Positions 53,552 through 64,000 of a stretch of 64,000 bases of DNA are shown in pieces. A program made the position numbers and the translations under genes. The first letter of the stretch is position 1. Each line of letters begins with the position of its first letter. This DNA is from Owenia fusiformis (lineage: Eukaryota; Annelida; Polychaeta; Sabellida; Oweniidae), in contig CAIIXF020000002.1 in the NCBI GenBank assembly GCA_903813345.2, positions 30,312,926 to 30,376,925 on the forward strand, read 5' to 3'. Below the pieces are notes generated by a model. It had not been told where the DNA came from. It saw only the letters and a program-made list of their open reading frames with translations, and ran no database searches.

Positions 53552-53984
53552 GTACTAAGGGGAGGCATCAAAAGTTCAATGTCTGATAGGAAACTAAATA
53601 AATCTAGTTTTGAGTTGGACCCCCCCCCCCTCCCCCTCAAAACTATATACAATGAAAGTTGATCGCGGACTTTCACATGTTTTTTCGACTCAATTTGTAC
53701 TTTCATGGGGGCAGCACTATAACTTATTCATGATTCTTTAAACATATGCCAACAACAATAGGCATAGTATTCCATGTTGCATGCATATTTGTGAAGAAGG
53801 CATCTGGTAAAGTCTTTATTTTTAAACCATTCCAAGGCATTTCGAGTCGAAATTCCCAAAAATTCAAATGTTGAAATTTGTCGGATAGCAAACTGAAATG
53901 GCTTTGACCCCCTCCCCCCCAAACTAGATTTATTTAGTTTTCTATCAGACATTGATCTTTTGATGCCTCCCCTAAGTACAGACA
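53552..53984. mobile_element. Foldback element with about 78-bp arms
   Basis: Arm GTACTAAGGGGAGGCATCAA at 53550 and AACTAAATAAATCTAGTTTT are mirrored at 53906-53984 around a 275-base loop. C-runs occur at both inner arm ends. No coding sequence. Confidence 0.75.
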
Positions 53985-54062
53985 ATGATTGGGTAATATA
54001 GTCAGGGTTTACTGTACATACGATAACATATACAACTGCAAAACATATAAAGCCCAACATAC

Positions 54063-54512
54063 ACCAATGGGGCACTTCCATAGACTTAACTTTACGTGGG
54101 ACCTCGTATGACTTTATGGGATGTTGCCCCAAAGTCTCCTTGGGACTCAATGGGACCTCATCAGACTTTGCCCCATTTTGTCCCATCTAGTCACATGGGA
54201 CTCTGTTTGACAAGATGGGGCAAAGTCCCACGAAGCTCCATCAAAATTTTATATGTTCATTCTTTCCATGGGGCATCGTGGGACTTTTGATCATGTGACG
54301 TGTCAGATGACTTGGAATCAAAATGGCCACGGCAAGCTAAACTAAATTCCATCATTTCTGTCGGACTCGTGGGGTATGGTTGGCATGGGGCAAAGTAAAA
54401 GAGGTCTCATGGGACTTAATGGGATTTGATGGGGCAAGTTGGGATTTGATTGGGCAAGATGGGACTCGATGGGGCAAGTGGGATTTTACCCCATTGGTGT
54501 TTATTGGGTTTA
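54063..54512. mobile_element. MITE built of GGGACTTTGCCCC-like words
   Basis: Ends ACACCAATGGGG and CCCCATTGGTGT are inverted. The interior is dense in TGGGACT, GGGGCAAAGT and TTTGCCCCA in both orientations, and its right part has a 22-bp tandem (GATGGGGCAAGTTGGGATTT). Confidence 0.7.
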
Positions 54513-54514
54513 AC

Positions 54515-56020
54515 TGTACACTGCCCTATAAATCTGTTTATCTTTGAATTTTGACAGGGGAGTTGGTAATAACCTTTTAGAGGGTACATGCAGGGTGTCG
54601 AGGTAGTAAACCTAAATCTCTTTAAATTAGAGTATTTGTATCTTTAGTTTTTAGATACCCTGTACTGTAGATATATAATGATGTTGTATCCTTGTTGTCA
54701 GTAATAACCAAGCAAAACATAACAATCACTTTATACGTCACTTTATGTATAGTATATATAGGCCCCATTAATATCATGACTCCTGTCATTGGGGACAGTT
54801 AGGCCCCGAAGAATTAATTGGTTGTTTAGCAGTAAATTTTAGGCTAATCTAAAAAACTCTCTCGTAGATTTGTTATCTGACTGTTTTAGGTGGAATTCAT
54901 TTAGATGTCATTTGCAGTTCAAGAGTAAAATAAAAACCAAAGAGTAACTTGAATTTTCTACTAAACATGCAATTAACTTATGTTGCCTTATATTACATAC
55001 CGTTCCTGTATAACAGAAACAAGTACCGGTATATAATTCGCATTAGCCTTTTTATAAATCAATACTTCGACTTAAACGCTATTAATTGGTCTCGGAGATT
55101 GACCATGTCAGAATTATTCTTCTGCAAAATTAAACCATTTGTACTAATGTACTAATATGTAACAGTCAAATGCGTGAATGACAGTTTAGAATAATCATCA
55201 AGCATTATTCAATTTATTTGTTTTTGTTTTTTATTTTTTCTAGTGTTCAAAACAAATCTCAATAAACTGATTTACAGTTAAAAAACTTGACCAATTATGT
55301 AGGCCTATAGTGAAAGGGGACAAACCCGGGGGACAAAGGGCCATTTTTATTTGAGTAAACTGATTTCAACATATTATGCTTTTAACAGGATACTATAAGC
55401 AATTGACTTTATCCTATTAAGGGTTAATGGGTGTGCCATATATGTTAGGACACAAATCAATTATATTCATTTTTATGTTTTGAGTAGCAGCGGGAAATAA
55501 TTATATTCTATATTGTAGGTCATTACAATGATACATCTTAGTCTACAATATCGTTTTTGATCCATGATCCTTGATCGTCTGACACACCACAAGAAGGCGA
55601 ATTCTTTACACAAACACCTTGTAACAAGAATTGAACGTGGAGAGAAATTCAGTATAGGCCTATTTAATTCAGGTTCATCAACTCTAATGGCTGTCTTACA
55701 CAGTAGAAAGGCACACGAACGCATGCGCATGAGATTACTTCCATATTTTTGCCTGAATATTCCAAATTCTTATTTTTATTAATAGTAGAGTATTGTACCA
55801 GATCCTTCCATGTTTGTTTTGTAAATTGGAATAACTTGCCGACTGCTTTGAGCATTGTGATTGGTCAATTATCAGGTATTTTGAGTCACAGCGGTAACAA
55901 ACTGCTCGAAACTGTTCCATGCGATTTCAAAGTTGTACAAATCCACGTCCTTTAGTTTCGGTATATTGCACAATTTGTTTCATGGACTTTCTTAGTTGTA
56001 CAAATGGTTCCATTACCTCT
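54515..56020. other. Intergenic, no gene recognised
   Basis: AT-rich; no conserved exon. TTGTACAAAT-containing units at 55925-56010 resume at 57090-57225 on the far side of the mariner MITE, which appears to have split a short tandem repeat. Confidence 0.35.
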
Positions 56021-56021
56021 A

Positions 56022-57005
56022 CAGGGCGTCCACAAAAAAAGTATACCCAACTTCAAAACCAAATTACTAGAATCCTGAACAATCTTTTTAAAATCCAAAG
56101 GCTACAGCAAAACGCCTTATTTGTCCTCCATCAAATGGTACCTAGATCATTATGTAACTGTCACGTATGACTGAGCAATCATGACCATTCTGATAGGTGG
56201 TAAATTTAGCACTGTGCCAAGTTATCTTCCTGTGTGTCAATCGATGTGTAATTGGCTTAGTATTCTTTTTCTGTTACATTATGTTAGATGACAGGACTTT
56301 CATAATGAACTGGACTGGTGGCTGAGTAGCTCTCTTATGAAAAAACGATTTGGCAAAAAGCTTACTTTCTCTAAAATAGGCCTGCAAACATGGTTCAACT
56401 GACACCTGAGCAGTAGAGCCAACGAAAAGCGAGTCCAGTGTACCGTTTAAGAATCCCTATTCTTACATTTGAAAATGGATTCTAGCAATACTGTCCAACA
56501 TGAATCTACTTGTTGAGACTCAATCAACTTGAGTATTTCTGAGAAAATGAGGATTTCAGCAAGGGTGTATTGACTTCAATGGGGGATATTATTGACTTGA
56601 AGGCTGAATATCATCAAGTAGAAGTTTCATTGCTGTTCAAGAGGCTCTTGGGATCCAATTTCCCCGAGGGAGGTAGAAATAAAAGTTATGGAAAATTATG
56701 CAAAAAGGTTGATTATGAAGAACATGGAACAAGTTTGAATTTGAACATCAATAATGTTTTGAACACAAAAAAACATTCATTGTGTCAATTCTACTTGAAT
56801 GCTAACTTGGCACAGTGCTGATTTTACCACCTTTCATAAAAGTCTTGATTGCTCAGTCATCCATGGCAGTTACATAATGATATAAGTATCATTTGATGGA
56901 GAATAAACTAGGCCTTATACTGCAGCCTTTAAATTGTTTAAAAATTGCTCAGAATTCTGGTATCCTGGCTTTGAAGTTGGGTATACTTTTTTTGTGGACG
57001 CCCTG
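56022..57005. mobile_element. Mariner-type element, 984 bp, TIRs about 200 bp
   Basis: Tips CAGGGCGTCCACAAAAAAAG identical on both ends, TA flanks (56020-56021, 57006-57007). Arms share TATACCCAACTTCAAA, CTCCATCAAATG, ATCATTATGTAACTG and GCACTGTGCCAAGTTA. No clear transposase frame. The tip and the ACCCAACTTC box are close to the relic at 17695-18709. Confidence 0.9.
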
Positions 57006-57009
57006 TATT

Positions 57010-58003
57010 GTAGGTCCATTGCACACTTGTTTGATGTGTTCCTAAAGTTGTTAAAATTGTACCACGAGGTTTGAGGATTAATTGTACAAATGTTAAACAT
57101 GATCAGGGTATTGTAACAAACCGCTGCTCCATAGGCGCTCAAGGTACAAATTGTTCCATCAGTTTTAAAGGTGTGTCAAACGGCTTTATCAGCTTTGAGT
57201 ATTGTACAAATTGTTTCATAGGTTTTGTGAACAGTAACATTTGTTATTTAGCTAGATGTCTGATCCAGGAGAACTGTAGAAGATATAATGCTATCATGGT
57301 GAAGTCTAAAATGTTCCTGTGGCTACTTGAGACACTTTTAGATTTGCTGCCCTGGGCTGAAAATAATGAAGCAACAATATAATAAAGGCATTGACCGGGG
57401 CATTGACATGCAAAATTTTACCATGTGCCATTTGATACAAACGCCGAACATCGTCAACAAAAAGGTTAGAGACCATAACACTTGTGGTGGTGACAGTAAG
57501 ATCCATTTTCCTTCAATAGGACTGATGAACAACTATCCAAAATTACTGATTTTTATTGAGGTATTTATGTTCCTATACTGTAGTAATCTCATAAGCTAAA
57601 TAAATTAGCTAATGTCCATTGAGAAATATGGCATATTTTGCAGTTCTCCAAGGTCTGTTCTCGTACCATTTTTTTGATTAGAAACGTATAAGATAAGGAT
57701 AAAACTATAACATACATCTTAGGCCTAGATGTAAATCAGTATAGTTTTACTTATTAAATATTTAACTATAATAGTTCTGTATGCTATCACACGTTTTACA
57801 TTAAGACTGCATTTTTGTGTGCCTGCGGTGCTAGCGGATTACGTAATATTTGAATGGGATTTCGTATGAGCATGTAATTTGCAACGCATGGGTTCATTGT
57901 TCTTTTTCATGATACCCATGGGAGAAGCTTATTTAAATGTTATGCAATATACTTGCGCCGTGGGCAGTCCAAAAACGCAGTCTTAGTTTAAGAATTAAAG
58001 AAA
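57010..58003. other. Downstream flank of the PAN gene
   Basis: TTGTACAAATTGTT/CAT-type repeats at 57060-57230; otherwise no feature recognised. The 3' UTR of the PAN-domain gene should occupy the part nearest 58003. Confidence 0.3.
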
Positions 58004-59478
58004 CTATTTATCCATACCAACTGGAATTTTGGTTGTGGTAGTAGTTCTGATTCGTGGACGCCTATGCCTGCCTGGCCGTTTCCCCTGGTGTCTAGTATTA
58101 TGCTTTGGTTTAATTGTGGCACTTCGTATATCTTCAGTAAACTCTTCGTCAGATTGGGTAGTTGGCGTGGTGGCTGAAGGCCTGACTGAAATAAAACCTT
58201 TGATAAGCGGGTCATGGCGTGGTGGCTGAAGGTCTGACTGATATAAAAACGTTGATTATTGGCAATGGCCTTTGATGATTGGGTAGTTGACGTGGTGGCT
58301 GAAGGCCTTGCTGAAATAAAACCTTTCATAATTGGGTAGTTTGTGTGGTGGATGGAGGCCTGACTAAAATAAAACCTGTTGTTATAAGTAGTGGACGTGG
58401 CTGCTGAAGGCCAGGCTGAAATGAAACCTTTGATCTTTCATAATTAGTTAGTGGGAGTGGTTCCCGAAAGCCTGACTGAAATAAAACCTTTGATAATTAC
58501 ACTAGTTAGTGGGCGTGGTGGCTGAAGGCCTGACTGAAATAAAATCTTTGATAATTGGGTAGTGGGCGTGATGGTTGAACGCCTGACTGAAATAAAATCT
58601 TTGATAATTGGGTAGTGGGCGTGATGGTTGAACGCCAGACTGAAATAAAATCTTTGATAATTGGGTAGTGGGCGTGATGGTTGAACGCCTGACTGAAATA
58701 AAATCTTTGACAATTGGGTAGCGGGCGTGATGGTTGAAGGCCTGATTGAAATGAAACTTTTTTTACTTTTATTCAAATTCGTTAATATTTTACTTACGTC
58801 TACATATTCTACTATAGTGGTCAAATGTATTACTGGATATCAAGTCCTTGTCTTCTATGGAACCTTTTAAAATGTAACAGTCTTTGTATTCTGGATCGTA
58901 GCTAAACGACCTGCAAAATAAAGCATTTTACTCCATGATTGTGAAATTCCCTGCAATCTGATTGGTCCATGTGACTTAAATATATCTTGTATTTACATCT
59001 GTGATTCATGCATTTAGACCATCGCTTTTGTTACATTGACGTAAGTCGTCAAAATAACATACATTGGTAATATAAAGGACTTTCGTCAATGTAACAAAAG
59101 CGAGGGGCTTAATATATTATGAATTGCTACTTCATTTACAAAACAAATTCTAAATCGAAGAGACTTCTTAAAACAAGAATTTATTTTCTAGCTTTGTGCC
59201 AAATTATAATCTGCAACATGACTTATAAGTAGGTTTAAATCGAGAAAACAAAGAAATCGTAACCAGGAAGTTCATCCATTTTTTTACATTGACGTTCCGC
59301 CAAAGTAACTAGTTATGGAACAGTGATTATTGGAAGCTAGCAACTTACCTGCATAAGAACTCGGTGTAGTTGACACATAGGTCCTTACAATAGGATAGGA
59401 AGGTGTGTTTGAAGAGTGCGTATTCGTCTTCATCCTCCAAATAATGACGAGGATGCTTAATAAATGTCTCCGCACACT
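58004..59478 (-). CDS. PAN/apple-domain secreted protein, last three exons (5' partial)
   Basis: Minus-strand exons 59478-59349, 58910-58798 and 58185-58004 (stop at 58006-58004) splice GT-AG with matching phases (2, 2, 1). The first two encode a PAN/apple-like module: C at the start, then YCKDLCVNYTEFLCRSFSYD, then KDCYILKGS and HYSRIC, the spacing of disulphide Cys and the CRSF-Y signature seen in PAN domains of extracellular matrix and cuticle proteins. The last exon is a Thr-rich, basic tail (ATTPTTQSDEE... RHRRPRIRTTTTTK) ending at MDK. Upstream exons were not found within the window, so the total size and partner are unknown. Both downstream acceptors are preceded by decoy arrays. Confidence 0.75.
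58158..58765 (-). repeat. 53-bp tandem repeat, about 11 copies, over the last PAN exon acceptor
   Basis: On the minus strand each unit reads TTTATTTCAG/TCAGGCCTTC followed by AGCCACCACGCCCACTACCC and AATTATCAAAG. The copy at 58185 runs into the unique last exon; about ten more lie toward 58765. The four nearest 58700 are almost identical (53 bp exactly), the others drift. Since 53 is not a multiple of three, read-through rotates the frame, which accounts for a 126-residue open frame at 58444-58824. Confidence 0.93.
59023..59102. repeat. Hairpin with 19-bp stem
   Basis: CGCTTTTGTTACATTGACG and its exact complement at 59084-59102, loop about 42 bases, inside the PAN-gene intron. Confidence 0.7.
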
Positions 59479-59479
59479 C

Positions 59480-60315
59480 TGTAAATACACGTAGTATAAA
59501 ATGTTAAAATACTCCGTAGATACACGATGTAAAGTATGTAGAAATACGATATAGACACTGTAGTAAAGCATGTATATTGTTCGTAAAAGTACATTGTAAA
59601 TGCATACATTAATACGTGTTAGAATACTTTGTAGACATACGATCAAGCAAAGCATGTTAAAGTACACTCTGTAAAAACCTGCAATAAAACATGTTAGAAT
59701 ACTCTGTAGACACACGAAGTATTTAAGCATGTAAAAGTAGTACACTCTGTAAAAACATGGAATAAAACATGTAAACATACTCTGTAGACACACGAGGTAA
59801 AGCATGTAAAAGTACACTCTGTAAAAACATGTAGTAAAACATGTAAATACTCTGTTAGCACACGAAGTGTTCAAGCATGTAAAATACACTCTTTATAGGT
59901 TATATACATGCAGCAGAGAGTGACAGTTGAACATGTGAAAAGTGCACGTTTGACACACGAGGTAAAGCACGCAAAATACACTCTGTAAAACATGTGAAAA
60001 TACACCACAATACACATAAGTACACTTTAAAACACAAACAGTAAAACAAAACATGTTGAATACACCTTGGACACATATCACGAAGCATGTAAACGTACAC
60101 TATGTAAGCAAACACAGAAAAACATGTGAAAACATGTAAAAGACAAATGAAGTAGAACATGTAAAAAACACTCTACTAATGCATCTCATAAAACATGTAC
60201 AGTAAAATACGTTGTACAAGGTGGACACAAAAAGTAAAGCATGTACAAGTGAAATATCTTATAATTATCTATAATATAATGGACACGCAAGGTAAGGCCC
60301 TTATAAAAGCACACT
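59480..60315 (-). repeat. About 37-bp tandem repeat, about 15-20 copies, before a PAN exon acceptor
   Basis: Minus strand: TTTTTACAG/AGTGT followed by ACTTTTACATGCTT and ACCTCGTGTGTCTACAGAGT. The real acceptor (TTTACAG/AGTGTGC at 59478) is the first of this series; similar motifs recur near 59671, 59707, 59746, 59784, 59821, 59855, 59985 and 60310. A 201-residue open frame at 59284-59889 is produced by this array and is not considered a gene. Confidence 0.85.
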
Positions 60316-63225
60316 CTGTGAACACATTTACAGTGTAACAATTGCCAATAACGAGGATATTATGTTTTAATTAAGAGTGATTTATTAAAATAAATTTGTT
60401 CGGTAGAATTTCTTCGCAGGCAAAGCATGACTTTTAGCTCAAATAATTTCAGGGAGTGACATAACAAATTTCCATTACATGACATGACATTTTCATATTA
60501 AGACGAATGTGATTTAAATGTTATAGGCTATACTGTCGCTTGGAGTTTATGTCACTACTGATTAATAATAGGAGTTTCCAATGTCATATATTAGCTAACT
60601 AGTTTAGTTTATCCCACATCATTTCAGAATAAATGCTCTATCCTGTATGAATACTAGTGCCTACAACTATTTTTGATGTTGACAGAGTATTGGTTATCAA
60701 TTTAAAATGTATTTTTGTTTTGTAATGACCCCAGTTTAAGTGAAATGCCCATTGGTATTGCAGTATTTGATTGTGATAATGGTGGTTAAATGGTGGGAGA
60801 GGGGGTATAAGAAATTGTTTCTTTTTACGTTGGTTAAAGGTATGAGATAGTTGGGATTTGTTTTTCTTATGACTCGTGTACCCTTAGATGCTTTCTTTTT
60901 ATTGCTGTGTAATAGTTTTCTAACAATATCAAAGTGTTCTTGAAAAGTAAGGTTCAAACCCTAATGATATATCCCAGTACAATGGTGAACATTCTCAGAA
61001 ATGAGTATCGTCATCCTATAAGGTTCAGTTCAGTTGTTTTTTTCAGTTCAGTCATATAATAAGTTGATTCAGTCGTATCTACCTGTATGGATATGACACA
61101 AAGTCAGTTGCTAACGAAATTAGACACTGACACACTACAATGCTGCTGTCTCAAAACACAACTTCCATTTCGTTAGTCCTTGGTATGAACTCTCTAGGAC
61201 GTCTAATAAAGGAGCTGGTATCACACTATAGCGCAGCGATATTCGACCCAACATTAACATGCCTACATATGTTCCCTAATAATTTTTATTATAACCGTTT
61301 AATATACTTCCGGCTTTTAGGCTGAATTATGCCTGCCATTAACAGAAGTCAAAAAATTACCAAAAAATAAGATCCCAATTTTTCACAATTTGGAGTACAC
61401 AATGCAAAAAAATAATACAAAATGATTCTAAATATATGATTTAGGTTTCTAAGCTATAAGTTTGAGGTTATTTTTCTTATCAATACCAAAACATTATGTA
61501 ATCAATGTATCGTCGTTTTTTATTGTTTCTCAGGTATTAATAAGTTAAATGCTACAAATGAATCACTTTTATATTAGAATGACAAATGCTTCAATTATTG
61601 CTAGTTTTTCACAAAATAGGTCTCGATACGTTTTGAGATATGGACTTTTATTCCGCGGTGAACATTATCAATAAAGGAGGGCCTATTGCTTGTCCTTGAC
61701 TAAAATTCTATTTCTTGTAGTTAGATATAGCTCAGTTGCTTATAAAACAACCATCAAGACTTGATCGAATTCATGAATAATTGAGAAAAATCGTTATCAT
61801 TATCTTCCTAAAATTTGATTATATTCAGCGGTAAGGTCAAAGAAGAAACAACCATCAGAAAACTTGACGATAGCCAGCAGTAACGTCGAGGAAGAATTGT
61901 AAGGCGTTCGATTACATATGACTCTAATTGATTATTAGACATGCCCTTAGAATATATGAACATTCCAATACCTCTGTAACATTTAATTAGATATAAATCT
62001 TACCTATTTGTTATTGTACTATGTTTTATAAAACATGAACAATAATTTGTTGTTTGACGCCTTGCGATTATATGAAAAATTCTAGTAATAAGATGTTTTA
62101 AATGGTAGGAAAACTAATATGTTCCCAATCATAAATTACCTAAATATTCCACACAATTTTGTTGAATCTGCTTGGCTCATATTTGAAAACTCAAACAAAA
62201 TCTGAAAATCACACTTGCGTAATTACACTAATTAAACACCGACATCTACAGCAAAATTATAGTATATTTTTTAGATTATGATAATCTATTTTCTGTTCGT
62301 ACGCTTAGACTAACAGTCTGTGTCTTATAAAATGTATAAAAGTTAGAAGCAAAATATTAACGTTTTTAGACCCCTGGTGATGAAAGACATTTTTCGACCC
62401 GAAAGCCGGAAGTTTTTTCAGCAGATTGTATTTTAAAAGAATCAAGGCATATGCACCTCCATAAATATTGCTTCAAATGTTGCTGCGCTACAGTGTTATC
62501 CTTCATATTTGGAAGTCATACCATGGATTACATGGTCGAATTTAGCGTTCAATCTAGAAACGGTAAGCATCATATGCATAGTGTCGGTTCAATAAAGGCC
62601 CTAAGGTAGTCAGTGATCAGTATGCTCAAAACAACCCATGTCTCATGATCAGTATAGGACACGGGTCTCATTTGACGAACATTAATTTGAGCTCAGGGCA
62701 AAATCGAAAACAAAAGGACGCAAATCCATTAGATCAATTTGTAATCTAGCTATGTTACATCAAATATGAAAAATGACACCGGAATGGTTTCCGTCTAATG
62801 CATTCCTGGTAATAATGCGACGGGAATCATACTCCAAGGACATATATTTATTTGGTGGATTATCTCAGCTCCTATTAATTATTTACTAAATAGCATTTAT
62901 GATAATATTAGTACCCAGGTTTCGTAAAAGTGAAAATGGCGCAATTTTGATTGGATGTTTGTGAACATGCAGTAAAATTTAGCACACCATTGGGTAACTT
63001 TTGAATACAATTAGATGATGCTAAAATAAATGATGGGATAGTTCCTAGTATTATGGGAGAGGCCACATTTAGTGACAAGGAGAGACTTTGTTCTAATTGA
63101 ATGATACCTTGGAATAAAATCGTTGATACCCAATCATAACTGAAAGCCAGAGATAGCATGAATCAAGGATGCATCAAATCAAATAAGATGCAAAATCCCT
63201 TGTTGTATCCATGGTGATCATGACG
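60316..63225. other. No gene recognised
   Basis: AT-rich DNA, probably the upstream intron or flank of the PAN gene. A 73-residue minus frame at 60736-60957 is basic but matches nothing I know. No RNA gene or complete element was seen. Confidence 0.3.
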
Positions 63226-63229
63226 CGAT

Positions 63230-63420
63230 ATAGCAAGGGGATAATAGACTTGGTAATGTTACTCTTACCTCAGCCCAATTTGAAGAATATCAAGCTGTGT
63301 AATTATTTACTTGGGTACAGAAGACTCGAACCACGGCCTACCACCCCCAGTCAGATGGGATAGTAGATATTTTAAACATACATATGGTCATGATGAGTAC
63401 TACTATAAAAGTTAGCTAAA
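63230..63420 (+). mobile_element. LTR-retrotransposon fossil (integrase scrap, Ty3/gypsy-like)
   Basis: A short stretch resembles the integrase core of Ty3/gypsy-type elements (TTAYHPQSDG motif). No LTRs or other parts are visible nearby. It is an old, broken fragment. Confidence 0.6.
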
Positions 63421-63689
63421 AATGAAAAATGCCTGTGTGCATATTTCTAGGCTCCCGAGTATCAATAGTTTCATTATCAGAGTGATTTAGCATGTAATAC
63501 GTATTGCAAGGAAACACTCGGGAGAAGCATTATTAATTCGCATTTTAACTCCATGTCTGCACGAAGCATGTTATGTTAAATGATATTATTGTTGTTCCGG
63601 TCGTAATTTATTTTTATCAATTTACTGAGTTGAAAACAGGAATCCACTCTTTACGTCTAAAGCAGATCTATTGAAATGTTCACATTGGC

Positions 63690-63785
63690 CAGAGACATAT
63701 CGAGTGAGCGCAGGCCCAGTCATGACCAAAAAGGCCCACATTTTTTCTGGGGCCTTAGCCCCCCCCAGATCCGCCAGTGATATAT
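63690..63785. mobile_element. MITE end fragment
   Basis: GGGGCCTTAGCCCCCCCCAG followed by ATCCGCCAGTGA resembles the widespread CACTGGCGGATCC-type MITE tip. Only one end is apparent. Confidence 0.4.
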
Positions 63786-64000
63786 ATTTAGTATTCATCA
63801 GAGTACAGGATAGTTTTACATAGTGCCATATGTCTATGGCAGAGTGCATGTTATCTATGTTATCTAATATTCCGAAGCTTCTTTATTATATCAAAAGCAG
63901 CTAATAAGACAATATTTGCAATTTTACCCAATTTTATATTCCCATTTATTAGGAATAAAAGCTCTTATACAAATAATCAAGTTATCCCACTAGTGATTTA

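Noticed and set aside
58444-58824. 126-residue minus-strand open frame
   Set aside because: It is a read-through of the 53-bp array, with the frame rotating through the unit; the spliced reading is better supported.
59284-59889. 201-residue minus-strand open frame rich in Cys, Phe and Tyr
   Set aside because: It is generated by the 37-bp acceptor array and ignores the splice sites that give the PAN module in another frame.
60736-60957. 73-residue basic minus-strand frame as a possible small gene or PAN 5' exon
   Set aside because: No splice sites in suitable phase, no cysteines of the PAN type and no recognised family.

Overview
The window is animal nuclear DNA: AT-rich, with long GT-AG introns, short phased exons, tRNA-derived SINEs, LINE fossils, many mariner-type elements and several tandem satellites. 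I see no operons, Shine-Dalgarno sites or bacterial genes. Four protein genes are recognisable and their families are all metazoan. The compact non-vertebrate protein versions, frequent acatgta-type words and repeat mix suggest a marine invertebrate (hemichordate, mollusc or similar). The exact phylum cannot be settled from sequence reading alone.

Layout. (1) 1679-19035, plus strand: tryptophan 2,3-dioxygenase (TDO2), 13 coding exons, 429 residues, apparently intact, with a TATA-type promoter. Its introns hold a LINE fossil, an XPG-nuclease-type DNA transposon, a mariner relic and a satellite. (2) 19036-30100: no gene recognised; satellites, a 30-bp minisatellite, hairpins and a mariner MITE. 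(3) 30271-40516, minus strand: a BTB-BACK-Kelch (KLHL-type) gene with two alternative, paralogous acidic last exons. Its first intron is almost entirely one giant foldback transposon. (4) 40560-47765: mariner copies, a LINE tail, a poly-C tract and a satellite full of inverted ATGGCCGCCAT motifs. (5) 47783-51685, plus strand: MAT2B, the regulatory subunit of methionine adenosyltransferase 2, five coding exons. (6) 51686-58000: foldbacks and MITEs. (7) 58004-59478, minus strand: the last three exons of a secreted PAN/apple-domain protein whose 5' part was not found. (8) 59480-64000: a repeat array, then mostly featureless sequence with one LTR-retrotransposon fossil scrap.

The genes do not form a pathway unit: TDO2 (tryptophan to N-formylkynurenine), KLHL (probable CUL3 ubiquitin-ligase adaptor), MAT2B (S-adenosylmethionine supply) and the PAN protein are neighbours with alternating orientation (+,-,+,-).

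The most striking observation is that tandem repeats repeatedly straddle exon-intron junctions. At nine splice junctions spread over all four genes, the splice site plus a little flanking exon and intron is duplicated 2 to about 15 times, giving arrays of decoy donors or acceptors (TDO2 exons 2, 4, 5, 8; KLHL exons 1, 4; MAT2B exon 4; PAN exons at 58185 and 59478). One of these, at TDO2 exon 4, is in frame and would add 18 residues. The second candidate novelty is a DNA-transposon family, present in two copies, whose degraded gene has XPG/FEN-like nuclease motifs and a cysteine-rich tail; in one copy that tail is carried on both arms of a palindrome of about 2.3 kb.
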